Shown: positions 50,693 through 58,461 of the stretch, one piece after another
How positions within the stretch are numbered: position 1 is the stretch's first letter
Layout: each line of letters starts with the position of its first letter
Source of the DNA: Burkholderiales bacterium
Lineage (GTDB): Bacteria > Pseudomonadota > Gammaproteobacteria > Burkholderiales > Burkholderiaceae_D
Assembly (NCBI GenBank): GCA_016196925.1
Contig: JACPWS010000009.1
Location: 1 to 58,461 of the forward strand
Direction: 5' to 3'
Length of the DNA: 58,461 nucleotides
Translations under genes and position numbers: made by a program
The notes under the pieces: generated by a model
What the model was told of the DNA's origin: nothing
Databases searched by the model: none
What the model saw: only the letters and a program-made list of their open reading frames with translations

Positions 50693-51151
50693 TTGAGTTT
50701 TGAACTGGATGGATATGACCGCAAAATACTGGCGCTTTTGCAAGAAAATGCGCGCCTGAATTTTTCTGAAATCGGGCGCAGGATACATCTGAGTTCGCCG
50801 GCGGTGGCCGAGCGCGTGCGCCGGTTGGAAGAGGCGGGCGTGATCGCCGGCTATGGCGCGCGGGTGAATTTGCGGGCGCTCGGTTACAGCTTCGAGGCTT
50901 TCATCAATATCACGGTGGAGTCGCACGATGCGCTCGATGCCTGGGCGGCGGCGCATCCTGAAGTGCTGGCCTTGCACGCGACCACCGGCAGCCATTGCGC
51001 GATTATGCGGATAGCGGTGACGGCGCCCGAACATTTGCAGGCGCTGCTGAAATCGCTGGGGCAGCTAGGCAAGACCACGACCTCTATCGTGCTGTCCTCG
51101 GACTTTGAAGCGAGGCCGCGTCTGCCGGCCGCTCAGATTTCCGCCGGCTGA
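50693..51151 (+). CDS. Lrp/AsnC family transcriptional regulator
   Basis: 152 aa. Starts at a TTG preceded by gagagg; no ATG fits the N-terminus. HTH at about residues 8-50 (LDGYDRKILALLQENARLNFSEIGRRIHLSSPAVAERVRRLEE) and a RAM ligand-binding domain. It is divergent from the NIPSNAP/calycin pair, 119 bases away, and likely regulates it or itself. Its end overlaps the converging YciI gene by 19 bases. Confidence 0.9.
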   Translation: MSFELDGYDRKILALLQENARLNFSEIGRRIHLSSPAVAERVRRLEEAGVIAGYGARVNLRALGYSFEAFINITVESHDALDAWAAAHPEVLALHATTGSHCAIMRIAVTAPEHLQALLKSLGQLGKTTTSIVLSSDFEARPRLPAAQISAG

Positions 51152-51429
51152 CCCGGAAACGCCTTGGACCAATGCAAGACTTCCACGCTCTCACGCAAGC
51201 CGTGCAGCCAGAATGGGTCGCTGGCGTAGCTGGCTTCGGCTTCCGCCTTGTCCTGCGCTTCGACTACCCATAAAGCCCCGACCGGATTTTGCCCGAGGGC
51301 ATGGCGCAGGGAACCGGCCACCCTGATCTGGTCCTGGCGCTCGGCCAGCCAGGCGATATGGGCTGCCATCTGTTGTTGACGGATAGCTTGGGCGTCGACG
51401 CGGTCGGTAAAACGGAGTATGAAGAGCAT
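51133..51429 (-). CDS. YciI-like protein
   Basis: 98 aa from 51429 (MLFILRFTDRVDA). Small ferredoxin-like fold with the HIAWLAERQDQIRVAGSLR block and conserved His/Asp positions of the YciI family; catalytic role unknown in most members. Overlaps the Lrp gene tail-to-tail. Confidence 0.85.
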   Translation of the reverse strand: MLFILRFTDRVDAQAIRQQQMAAHIAWLAERQDQIRVAGSLRHALGQNPVGALWVVEAQDKAEAEASYASDPFWLHGLRESVEVLHWSKAFPGQPAEI

Positions 51430-51517
51430 GATTGCGTCGCGTCCTTGTATGCAAAGTGTCAGCATAAGACTATTCGCTATGCTATGGTAGATCTATACCA
51501 ATTTACTTGTCCGCATC

Positions 51518-52288
51518 ATGTGCCAGCTGTTAGGAATGAATTGCAATATACCGACCGACATCGTGTTCAGTTTCACGGGCTTCGCCACGCGCGGCGGGCG
51601 CACCGATGAGCACAAGGATGGCTGGGGCATCGCGTTTTTCGAGGGCAAGGGGGTGCGCCATTTCGTCGATCACCAGCCGGCCATGAGTTCGCCGGTGGCC
51701 GATCTGATCAAGCGTTTCCCGATCAAATCGAAGAACGTGATCGCGCATATCCGCAAGGCGACCCAGGGCCAGGTGACGCTGGAGAATTGCCACCCTTTCG
51801 TGCGCGAATGCTGGGGCCGCTACTGGGTGTTTGCGCACAACGGCGACTTGAAAAATTTTGCGCCGCTGCTCGATGGGGCCTATCACACGGTGGGCACGAC
51901 CGATAGCGAACTGGCGTTTTGCTATCTGTTGCAGCAGATGCGGCGCCGTTTCGGCGACACCCAGCCGCCCATGCGCGAGCTGCGCGCCTTCATGCGCGAG
52001 ATCACGGCCGAGATCGCGCAATACGGCAGCTTCAACATGATGCTGTCGAACGGCGAGGCCTTGTTCGCGCATTGCTCGACCAAGCTGCACTATATCGTGC
52101 GCCAGTATCCGTTTGCCACCGCCACCCTGGCGGACGAAGAAGTCGCCGTCGATTTTTCGGAAGTGACCACGCCGCAAGACAAGGTGGCGGTGATCGTGAC
52201 CGAGCCGCTGACCACCAACGAAAGCTGGACCCAGTTCGCGCCCGGCGAGTTGAAAGTATTTGCCGATGGCGACTTGCTGCCGGATTGA
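51518..52288 (+). CDS. Class II glutamine amidotransferase-like protein (YafJ type)
   Basis: 256 aa. The start MCQLLGMN leaves a free Cys2 nucleophile after Met removal, the hallmark of class II amidotransferases; with FATRGGRTDEHKDGWGIAFF and VFAHNGDLKN. YafJ-like stand-alone domains have no certain substrate. 3 bases before the LysR gene, so they are likely translationally coupled. Confidence 0.9.
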   Translation: MCQLLGMNCNIPTDIVFSFTGFATRGGRTDEHKDGWGIAFFEGKGVRHFVDHQPAMSSPVADLIKRFPIKSKNVIAHIRKATQGQVTLENCHPFVRECWGRYWVFAHNGDLKNFAPLLDGAYHTVGTTDSELAFCYLLQQMRRRFGDTQPPMRELRAFMREITAEIAQYGSFNMMLSNGEALFAHCSTKLHYIVRQYPFATATLADEEVAVDFSEVTTPQDKVAVIVTEPLTTNESWTQFAPGELKVFADGDLLPD

Positions 52289-52291
52289 ATC

Positions 52292-53221
52292 ATGATGAAA
52301 CATCGCCTGGTCGACCAACTCGATACCAACTTGCTGCGCGTGCTGCACACCCTGCTGATGGAGCGCAGCGTGACGCGCAGCGCGCTGAAACTCGGGCAAT
52401 CGCAGCCGGCCATCAGCAATCTGCTGAAACGCCTGCGCGAAATCACCGGCGACGCGATCCTGGTGCGCGGCAAGAACGGCATGACGCCGACCGCGCGCGG
52501 CGACGAACTCTTGCTGCTGGCGCGTCAGGCGCTGCAAGTGCTGGAAAACATCGCCAGCCCGGCGCCCGACTTCGTTCCGGCCACGAGCGAGCGCGTATTC
52601 CACCTCGGCGCGCCCGATTACCTGAGCGTGCTGCTGATCCCGCTGATCATGGAAAAAGTGCGCGAACAAGCGCCGCAAGCCGGCCTGGTGGTGCACGCGC
52701 TGAACGCCGGTTTCGATTACGCCGCCGCGCTGGAAAGCGGCGAACTCGATTGCGTGATCGGCAACTGGCCCGACTTGCCGCCGCAGCTGCATCTGGCGCA
52801 ATTGTTCGAGGATGAGCTGGTCTGCATGGTCAACCGCAATCATCCGGTGGTCGGCAAGGGCCTGTCGCTGAAATATTATCTGGAGCTGGCGCACCTGGCG
52901 CCCACGCCCTACATGACGGGTCACCGCAGCATCATCGACACGGCGCTGGCCGAGCAAGGCTTAAAGCGCAGGATACAGATGACGATACCGTATTTCGGCA
53001 TGGTGCCCTACGTGCTGGCCAAGACCGATCTGGTGTTTACCACCAGCCGCAGCTTCGCCGAACAATGCGCGCGCGACTGGCCGATCGCCGTCTTGCCGAT
53101 GCCGCTGCCCATGCCTAAGATGCGCTTCTTCATGCTGTGGCATGAAAGAGTGCACGCGGCGGCCGAGGTCCAATGGCTGCGCAAAGTGGTGACGCAGGCG
53201 GCGGGGGAAGTGTTTAGTTAG
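52292..53221 (+). CDS. LysR-family transcriptional regulator
   Basis: 309 aa. N-terminal winged HTH (QLDTNLLRVLHTLLMERSVT, RSALKLGQSQPAISNLLKRLRE) and the periplasmic-binding-like effector domain. Belongs to the NodD/NahR-like branch by its SVTRSALKLGQSQPAISN region. Its stop overlaps the converging esterase gene by 8 bases. Its target may be the amidotransferase gene in the same unit. Confidence 0.9.
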   Translation: MMKHRLVDQLDTNLLRVLHTLLMERSVTRSALKLGQSQPAISNLLKRLREITGDAILVRGKNGMTPTARGDELLLLARQALQVLENIASPAPDFVPATSERVFHLGAPDYLSVLLIPLIMEKVREQAPQAGLVVHALNAGFDYAAALESGELDCVIGNWPDLPPQLHLAQLFEDELVCMVNRNHPVVGKGLSLKYYLELAHLAPTPYMTGHRSIIDTALAEQGLKRRIQMTIPYFGMVPYVLAKTDLVFTTSRSFAEQCARDWPIAVLPMPLPMPKMRFFMLWHERVHAAAEVQWLRKVVTQAAGEVFS

Positions 53222-54179
53222 GCTGCAAACCCGCTCGCTTATCCTTAAAGAAGGCCCACGCCTCTTCGGCGATTTCGACATCGGCGTTTTGCGCGCCGCT
53301 CAGGCGGGTGAGCAGCCAGGGATAGCGCTTGCGCAGGCTCGGTTCGGCGTGGCCGCCGTGCTCGATCTTGAGCAGGGCGACCTGCAGTTGCTGCGGGTCG
53401 GCGCCCCAGACCAGGCGGCTCAGGCGCGTCGGGTCGTTGGAATGTCGATGGGGGAGCCTGATGACGCTCGCTTCCATCGTGAGCCCGGCCAAGTTACGCC
53501 AGACCGCGACGCTTTCTTCCATGCTTTGCATCGCGCTCAATAGCGGCGGAAAGAAAAATTTGCCGCCGGCATATGGGATCAATGGGTCGGCCGTGGCGGC
53601 GACGATCAGGGCGGATAAGGGTATCGTCGGCGCGGCGCAGATGCTGTCGCGCGGCATGGGGGCCAGCACGGTGCAGAAGGCCGCCAGTTGCGGTGCGAGC
53701 TCGCTGGCCAGTCTATACGCCAGCATGCCGCCGCGCGACACGCCTATCACGTACACGCGCGCCGGATCGACCGCATGTTCAGCGATGCTTTTGGCGATGA
53801 TGGCGCTAATAAAGCCGCAGTCGTCGCTGTTGGGCTTGGCGATCCGCTTCGGAAAACTATCGTTCCAGCCATTGCGGCGGCCCTGCGGCGCTATCACCAC
53901 CAATTGCTCGCGCTCGGCGATTTCCAGCCATACCGACAGCGGCGAGGGTGGAAATTCCTGCCCCAGCACTTGCGCTGCAGAAGCGCCGCCGCCATGCAAG
54001 ACGATCACCAGCGGGCGCAGGCCGGACGGCGCCCGGCTCGGCGCGGCGATCAAATAGCGGCGCCGGCCTTCCGGACGCAGCAGTTCCAGCGCCGTGATGC
54101 CGGCAGCCGGGGCGTCCTGAATATTGCTGCCGCAAAAACCGCTGTGCAGCATGGAGGTGAAGCGGGAAAACCTGGCCAT
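53214..54179 (-). CDS. PHB-depolymerase-type alpha/beta hydrolase
   Basis: 321 aa. RPLVIVLHGGGASAAQV, oxyanion-loop region, then the nucleophile elbow IGVSRGGM (Ser near residue 150) and the later Asp/His (ADPLIPYAGG, HGGHAEPS). Fits the LpqC/PHB-depolymerase family of esterases. The N-terminus FSRFTSMLHSGFCGSN has no clean signal peptide although some relatives are exported. Upstream lies a family C element. Confidence 0.85.
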   Translation of the reverse strand: MARFSRFTSMLHSGFCGSNIQDAPAAGITALELLRPEGRRRYLIAAPSRAPSGLRPLVIVLHGGGASAAQVLGQEFPPSPLSVWLEIAEREQLVVIAPQGRRNGWNDSFPKRIAKPNSDDCGFISAIIAKSIAEHAVDPARVYVIGVSRGGMLAYRLASELAPQLAAFCTVLAPMPRDSICAAPTIPLSALIVAATADPLIPYAGGKFFFPPLLSAMQSMEESVAVWRNLAGLTMEASVIRLPHRHSNDPTRLSRLVWGADPQQLQVALLKIEHGGHAEPSLRKRYPWLLTRLSGAQNADVEIAEEAWAFFKDKRAGLQPN

Positions 54180-54279
54180 TTGTGCCTTGATCGTTTCGAC
54201 CGACAGTTGCTTTAGCGCTGGCGGCGCCGACCGCCGGCGCGGACGCTGTACCCTCGGGCGCCCGCCGGGCTAAAAACGC

Positions 54280-54358
54280 ATACTCCCCCTTTTTTTTACA
54301 AAATCGGCCTGTCGTCCGCGTATTCATTGGGCTTCACATAATACTAGGGGGAGTATAT
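54280..54358. repeat. Dispersed element, family C copy 2
   Basis: Begins atactcccccttttttttac and ends atactagggggagtatattt. Core cggcctgtcgtccgcgtatt and gggcttcacataata match copy 1. It lies 100 bases upstream of the esterase start on the minus strand. Confidence 0.55.
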
Positions 54359-54397
54359 TTTCGGCGTAGAGCGGCGTCTTGGACGCTCGCCGGCGTA

Positions 54398-55519
54398 TCA
54401 GCCCGGTACCTTGCCTTCCACGCCTTCCACATAAAACTTGATTTCATGTAAAAACTTGTCGTCGGCGACGGCGTCCTGGCCCAGTACTTCCTTGCCGTTA
54501 TTGTCGCGGATCGGGCCTTTCCAGATCGGGGCGCTGCCGTCGATCACGCCCTGGCGTTTGGCGGCGATGTGTTTTTGCACGTCTTCCGGCAAGCTGGCGT
54601 TGTAGTGCTTCAGGTCTATCATGCCTTCCTTCAAGCCCCACCAGGTCGTGTCCGATTTCCATGTGCCTGCCAGCACTGCGCCGACGCGCTGCGTGTAGTA
54701 CACGCCCCAGTCTATGCTGGAAGCGGCCAGGTGGGCTTTCTGGCCGAACTTGCTCATGTCGCTATCCCAGCCGAACGCGTACACGCCTTTTTCTTCGGCG
54801 GTCTGCACCACGGCGGCCGAGTCGGTGTTTTGCATCAGCACATCCACGCCCTGGCCGATCAGGGTGATCGCGGCTTCGCGCTCCTTGCCCGGATCGAACC
54901 ATTTATTCACCCACACCACCTTGGTGCTGGCTTGCGGGTTCATCGCGCGCGCACCGAGCGTGAAGGCGTTGATGTTGCGCAGCACTTCGGGAATCGCGAT
55001 CGAGGCCACCACCCCGAGCTTGCCGGATTTACTCAGTTCGCCGGCGGCCACCCCGGCCAGATACGCGCCTTCATAAGTGCGCACATCGTACTGCGCCAGG
55101 TTGGCGGCAGTCTTGTAGCCGGTCGCATGTTCAAATTTGACGTCGGGGAAATCCTTCGCGACTTTCAGCATCGCTTCCATGTAGCCGAAGGTGGTGCCGA
55201 AGATGACTTTATTGCCCTGAGCCGCCAGGTCGCGGATCACGCGCTCGGCGTCGGCCGCGCTTTCCGGCACGTTTTCGACGAAGGTGGTTTTGACCCTGGC
55301 GCCGAATTTCGCTTCCACCGCCTTGCGTCCGGCGTCGTGCGCAAAGGTCCAGCCGGCATCGCCGACCGGGCCGACGTAGATGAAGCCGACTTTCAGCGGT
55401 CCGGCGGCGGTGCTGGCGGACGCCGCCGGGGCCGCTGCGTCTTTTTTACCGCAAGCGGCCAGGCCGAGCGCGGTCAGCGCCAGCGCGGCTGCCAGGGTTG
55501 TTCTGCGGGAAAATGTCAT
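54398..55519 (-). CDS. BMP-family ABC transporter substrate-binding lipoprotein
   Basis: 373 aa. Lipobox LAAC with the cysteine at residue 23. LKVGFIYVGPVGDAGWTFAHD and QNTDSAAVVQTAEEKGVYAFGWDSDM are typical of the basic membrane protein/PnrA-like purine nucleoside-binding proteins. Last gene of the minus-strand importer operon; ligand probably a nucleoside, from family knowledge. Confidence 0.93.
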   Translation of the reverse strand: MTFSRRTTLAAALALTALGLAACGKKDAAAPAASASTAAGPLKVGFIYVGPVGDAGWTFAHDAGRKAVEAKFGARVKTTFVENVPESAADAERVIRDLAAQGNKVIFGTTFGYMEAMLKVAKDFPDVKFEHATGYKTAANLAQYDVRTYEGAYLAGVAAGELSKSGKLGVVASIAIPEVLRNINAFTLGARAMNPQASTKVVWVNKWFDPGKEREAAITLIGQGVDVLMQNTDSAAVVQTAEEKGVYAFGWDSDMSKFGQKAHLAASSIDWGVYYTQRVGAVLAGTWKSDTTWWGLKEGMIDLKHYNASLPEDVQKHIAAKRQGVIDGSAPIWKGPIRDNNGKEVLGQDAVADDKFLHEIKFYVEGVEGKVPG

Positions 55520-55550
55520 CTCGGGTACCTCAGTGTTAACAGATAAAGAA

Positions 55551-56477
55551 TCAGCTTGCGTCGGGGCGGAACGGTTTGCCTAGCGAGGCCGGCATGTTCA
55601 GGCGTATCCAGTCGGGGTTGCGCGAGATCAGCACCAGCACGGCGATCGTGGCCAGATACGGCAACATCGCCAGGATTTGCGAGGGAATCGCTATGCCTAT
55701 CGCCTGGAAATGGAATTGCAAAATGGTCACACTACCAAACAACAGCGCACCGAGCAAGACGCGCGCCGGGCGCCAGGTGGCGAAGGTGGTCAGCGCCAGC
55801 GCAATCCAGCCGCGCCCGGCCACCAGACCCTCGACCCACATCGGCGTGTACACCAGCGACAAATAAGCGCCGGCGATACCGCAGCAGGCGCCGCTGAACA
55901 GCAGCGCGCCATAACGGATCTGACGTACCGGATAGCCGAGCGCATGCGCCGCTGCCGGCGATTCGCCGACCGCGCGCAGCACCAGCCCGGCGCGGCTGCG
56001 ATACAAGAACCAGGTAATCGCCGCGCACAGCGCCAGGCCGCAATACACCACAGGATGCTGGCGGAACAAGGCCGTGCCGAAGAAGGGAATCTGCGCCAGA
56101 TACGGCACGCCATGCGCGCCGCCGGCCAGCGCCTGGCCGACGAAAGACTGGCCGATAAAGGCCGAGAGGCCGCCGCCGAAGATGGATAAGGCCAGCCCGG
56201 TCGCGACCTGATTGGTGGCCAGCACCAGCGCCAGCCAGGCGAACAGGCTGGCCATCAACATGCCGGCCACAGCGCCGGCGGCAAAACCGAGCAGCGGCGA
56301 CTGGGTCTGGTGCGCCACCGCGAAGCCGACGATGGCGGCCACCAGCATCATGCCTTCCGCGCCGAGATTCAGCACGCCGGCGCGCTCGTTGATCAGCAAG
56401 CCGAGCGCGGCGATCAGCAAGGGTGTGCCGGAATTGAGAGAGGCGGCGATCAGGGCGGCAAAAGTTTCCAGCATCAC
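55551..56477 (-). CDS. ABC transporter permease, nucleoside-type (NupQ-like)
   Basis: 308 aa with about eight membrane segments. NSGTPLLIAALGLLINERAGVLNLGAEGMMLVAA is the conserved start of the branched-chain/simple-sugar permease family; GLALSIFGGGLSAF is another block. It overlaps the next permease gene by four bases, indicating coupled translation. Confidence 0.92.
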   Translation of the reverse strand: MMLETFAALIAASLNSGTPLLIAALGLLINERAGVLNLGAEGMMLVAAIVGFAVAHQTQSPLLGFAAGAVAGMLMASLFAWLALVLATNQVATGLALSIFGGGLSAFIGQSFVGQALAGGAHGVPYLAQIPFFGTALFRQHPVVYCGLALCAAITWFLYRSRAGLVLRAVGESPAAAHALGYPVRQIRYGALLFSGACCGIAGAYLSLVYTPMWVEGLVAGRGWIALALTTFATWRPARVLLGALLFGSVTILQFHFQAIGIAIPSQILAMLPYLATIAVLVLISRNPDWIRLNMPASLGKPFRPDAS

Positions 56478-57541
56478 TTGCTCCAGCGCAAACGGTAATT
56501 AATCAGGGTGTCGCAAGCCAGCAGCATGAACAGCAGCATGCCCTGGAACAGGCCGGTCATCGCAGAAGGCAGGCCGAGGCGCGATTGCGCCATCTCGCCG
56601 CCGAGGTAAAACAGCGACAGCACCAGGCCGCCGAATACGGTGCCGAGCGGGTTCAGGCGGCCGATAAACGCCACGATGATGGCGGCGAAACCGTAACCGG
56701 GCGAGATAGTCGGCAACACCTGGCCGATCGGCCCGGCCACTTCAAACGCGCCGGCCAGACCGGCGAAGCCGCCCGAAATCAGCAGCGACAGCCACAGCGC
56801 GCGCCGGCTGGAAAAACCGGCATAGCGCGCCGCCAGCGGCGCCAGCCCGCCCACCGTCAGGCGGTAACCGGCGAAGCTGCGGTAGACGAACAGCGCCATC
56901 GCGCCGCTGGCCGCCAGCATCACCAGGAAGCCGATATGCAGGCGGCTGCCCTGGAACAGATGCGGCAGCAGAAACTCGCTGGAAAACACTTTCGATTGCG
57001 GGAAATTCATGCCGTTCGGGTCTTTCAGCGGGCCGTTCACGGCGTACATCAGCAACAGTTGCGCGATATAGCTCAGCATCAGCGAGACCAGGATTTCATT
57101 CGCATGGTAGCGGTCGCGCAACAGCGCCGTGATGGCGGCCCAGGCCGCACCGCCCGCCACCCCGGCCAGCGTCGCCAGCAGCAAGGCCGCGCCGCCCGGC
57201 AGACTGGGCGCGCCGCTGTCGAACAGCAAGATGGTGGCGCCGGCCGCCAGCCCGCCGACGATCAGCTGGCCTTCCGCGCCTATATTCCAGACATTGGCGC
57301 GGTAGCAGACCGCCAGCCCGAGCGCGCACAGCACCAGCGGCGTGCTCTTCAGCAGCAGTTCGGCGATGGCGGCCGGGCTGCTGAGCGGCTCCAGTAAAAA
57401 CACTTGCAGCGCGCTTAACGGGTTCTTGCCGAGCGCCAGGAACAGCAGCGCGCCGCCGAGCAGGGTCAGCAGCAGCGCCAGCACGGGCGACAGATAGGCC
57501 ATGCGGCGCGAAGAGGCGGCGCGCAATTCAAGCTTCAGCAT
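56474..57541 (-). CDS. ABC transporter permease, nucleoside-type (NupP-like)
   Basis: 355 aa with about nine membrane segments. Conserved STPLVLCALGLAVCYRANVWNIGAEGQLIVGG. Longer N-terminus than the second permease. Partner of the preceding permease and of the ATPase; overlaps the ATPase gene by 14 bases. Confidence 0.92.
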   Translation of the reverse strand: MLKLELRAASSRRMAYLSPVLALLLTLLGGALLFLALGKNPLSALQVFLLEPLSSPAAIAELLLKSTPLVLCALGLAVCYRANVWNIGAEGQLIVGGLAAGATILLFDSGAPSLPGGAALLLATLAGVAGGAAWAAITALLRDRYHANEILVSLMLSYIAQLLLMYAVNGPLKDPNGMNFPQSKVFSSEFLLPHLFQGSRLHIGFLVMLAASGAMALFVYRSFAGYRLTVGGLAPLAARYAGFSSRRALWLSLLISGGFAGLAGAFEVAGPIGQVLPTISPGYGFAAIIVAFIGRLNPLGTVFGGLVLSLFYLGGEMAQSRLGLPSAMTGLFQGMLLFMLLACDTLINYRLRWSK

Positions 57542-58461
57542 GGCCGCCCTCCCTGACTGCGCCTGACGCAGCTTGCGGCGCGGCTTGCCATAAGCCGCTC
57601 ATCCACAGCCCGATTTGCTCGCGGCTGGCGCTGGCGGTCGCCACCGATGGCGACAGCCGGCCCTTGGCGATCACATGCAGGCGGTCGCATAGTTCAAACA
57701 ATTCATCGAGTTCTTCCGAAATAAGCAAGACCGCGCAACCGGCGGCTTTCAATTCGCGGATTTCGGCGTGGATTTGCGCCGCCGCGCCCACATCCACGCC
57801 CCAGGTCGGCTGCGCCACGATAAACACGGCCGGCTGGTGCGCGATTTCGCGGCCGACGATAAATTTCTGTAAATTGCCGCCCGACAGACTGCGCGCCGGC
57901 GCGGCCGGGCCGCTGGCCTTGACGCGGAAGCGGCTGATGATGCCGGCCGCCGCCTGCGCCGCATGGCTAAAATCGATCAGGCCGTGTCGCACAAATGGTG
58001 CGCGCTGGTGCGACAGCAGCATGTTGGCGCTCAGGCTCAGCTCCGGCACGGCGCCGCGCCCGAGCCGTTCTTCCGGCACCAGGCTTTGCCCCAGCTTGCG
58101 CCTGGCGTCCGGCCCCGGCGCGCCTGTCTTCACCCGACAGCGCGGCCAGCAATTCTTGCTGGCCGTTGCCGGAGACGCCGGCGATGCCGACGATCTCGCC
58201 GCCGGATAACTCTACATTGATGTCGTCCAGCGCGGTGGCAAACGCGTGCGCTTTCGGCAGACTCAGGCCTTGCAATCGCAGGCGCGTTTCGCCGCGCGGC
58301 ATCGCTGGTTGCGCTACTTGCTGCGGCAAGGTTTGCGGCAAATCAGCACCTAGCATCAGGCGCGCCAGACTGGCGGCGCTCTCTTGCGTCGGGTCGCAGC
58401 GGCCGCTGACTTGGCCGGCGCGCAGCACGGTGGCGGCGTGGCACAGCGCGCGGATTTCATC
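57528..58461 (-). pseudogene. ABC transporter ATP-binding gene, frameshifted; 5' end beyond the window
   Basis: The tandem-ABC ATPase of the nucleoside importer (NupO-like), C-terminal half only. From the right edge (DEIRALCHAATVLRAG) the frame runs to GIAGVSGNGQQELLAALSGE, then the correct sequence continues in another frame with PDARRKLGQSLVPEERLGRG, the ABC signature SLSGGNLQKFIVGREI and the Walker B FIVAQPTWGVDVG. At the switch, near 58110-58125, the about 20 residues expected between SGE and the ARRKLG block are also missing, so there is a deletion as well as a frameshift. Without it the transporter should have no working ATPase unless a second copy exists or this is an assembly error. 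Confidence 0.8.

Noticed and set aside
51133..51151. Overlap of the Lrp and YciI genes as a sign of a misannotated start
   Set aside because: The overlap is tail-to-tail between convergent genes, with both C-termini typical of their families, so both ends are real.

Overview
The window is a 58 kb stretch of a betaproteobacterial chromosome, most likely Burkholderiales and probably Oxalobacteraceae or a close relative. I infer this from the protein flavour (a 180 kDa-type NAD-glutamate dehydrogenase, an HD-GYP protein with a DUF3391-like N-terminus, KTSC and DUF3297 proteins) and from the replication-origin neighbourhood gyrB-dnaN-dnaA / rpmH-rnpA-yidD-yidC-mnmE. Most genes have moderately high GC. 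The main exceptions are the AT-richer genes at 2.6-5.2 kb and 37.4-38.5 kb, which look like accessory DNA.

Layout. 0.2-2.5 kb: a DEAD-box RNA helicase with two RNA-binding tails. 2.9-5.2 kb: an AT-rich island with an exported YolA-like protein and three unknown soluble proteins, two of them tandem paralogues that share their leader. 5.3-8.6 kb: a periplasmic PpiC lipoprotein, Hsp20, a universal stress protein and two unknown genes. 8.9-13.9 kb: a four-gene branched-chain 2-oxoacid dehydrogenase operon (E1alpha, E1beta, E2, E3). 14.1-15.7 kb: a slipin and a secreted unknown. 16.2-20.9 kb: the large glutamate dehydrogenase. 21-27 kb: an HD-GYP protein and an RND pump with its adaptor. 27.4-35.8 kb: small envelope proteins, two alanine-rich exported paralogues, an EamA transporter, an orphan solute-binding protein, an ftrA-like regulator divergent from a rhodanese, DUF3297 and a DTW-domain tRNA modification enzyme. 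36-38.5 kb: a glutathione transferase, a KTSC protein and an HNH nuclease with a small neighbour. 38.6-48.7 kb: the origin region. 49-53.2 kb: small unknowns, an Lrp regulator, a YciI protein, a class II amidotransferase and a LysR regulator. 53.2-58.5 kb: a PHB-depolymerase-type esterase and a BMP-type nucleoside ABC importer.

Working together. The bkd complex and the glutamate dehydrogenase both serve amino-acid catabolism. dnaA, dnaN and gyrB drive replication, while rpmH, rnpA, yidD, yidC and mnmE serve translation, tRNA maturation and membrane insertion. The BMP lipoprotein, two permeases and the ATPase form one importer operon, but the ATPase reading frame is broken.

Most unusual signals. 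(1) gyrB lacks about 19 codons inside its ATP-binding domain although the frame is kept, and the nucleoside-importer ATPase has a frameshift with apparent loss of sequence; these are either real lesions or assembly errors. (2) Several families of folded intergenic repeats lie between genes. Copies of one family sit on both sides of dnaN, and their hairpin arms differ between copies yet stay complementary. (3) A TIR-bounded repeat family flanks the slipin gene and follows mnmE. (4) An approximately 75 bp element with TACT-(G/C)5-AGTA type ends occurs twice. (5) Two gene duplications have kept their leader sequences. No CRISPR array, tRNA, rRNA, prophage or complete insertion sequence was seen.
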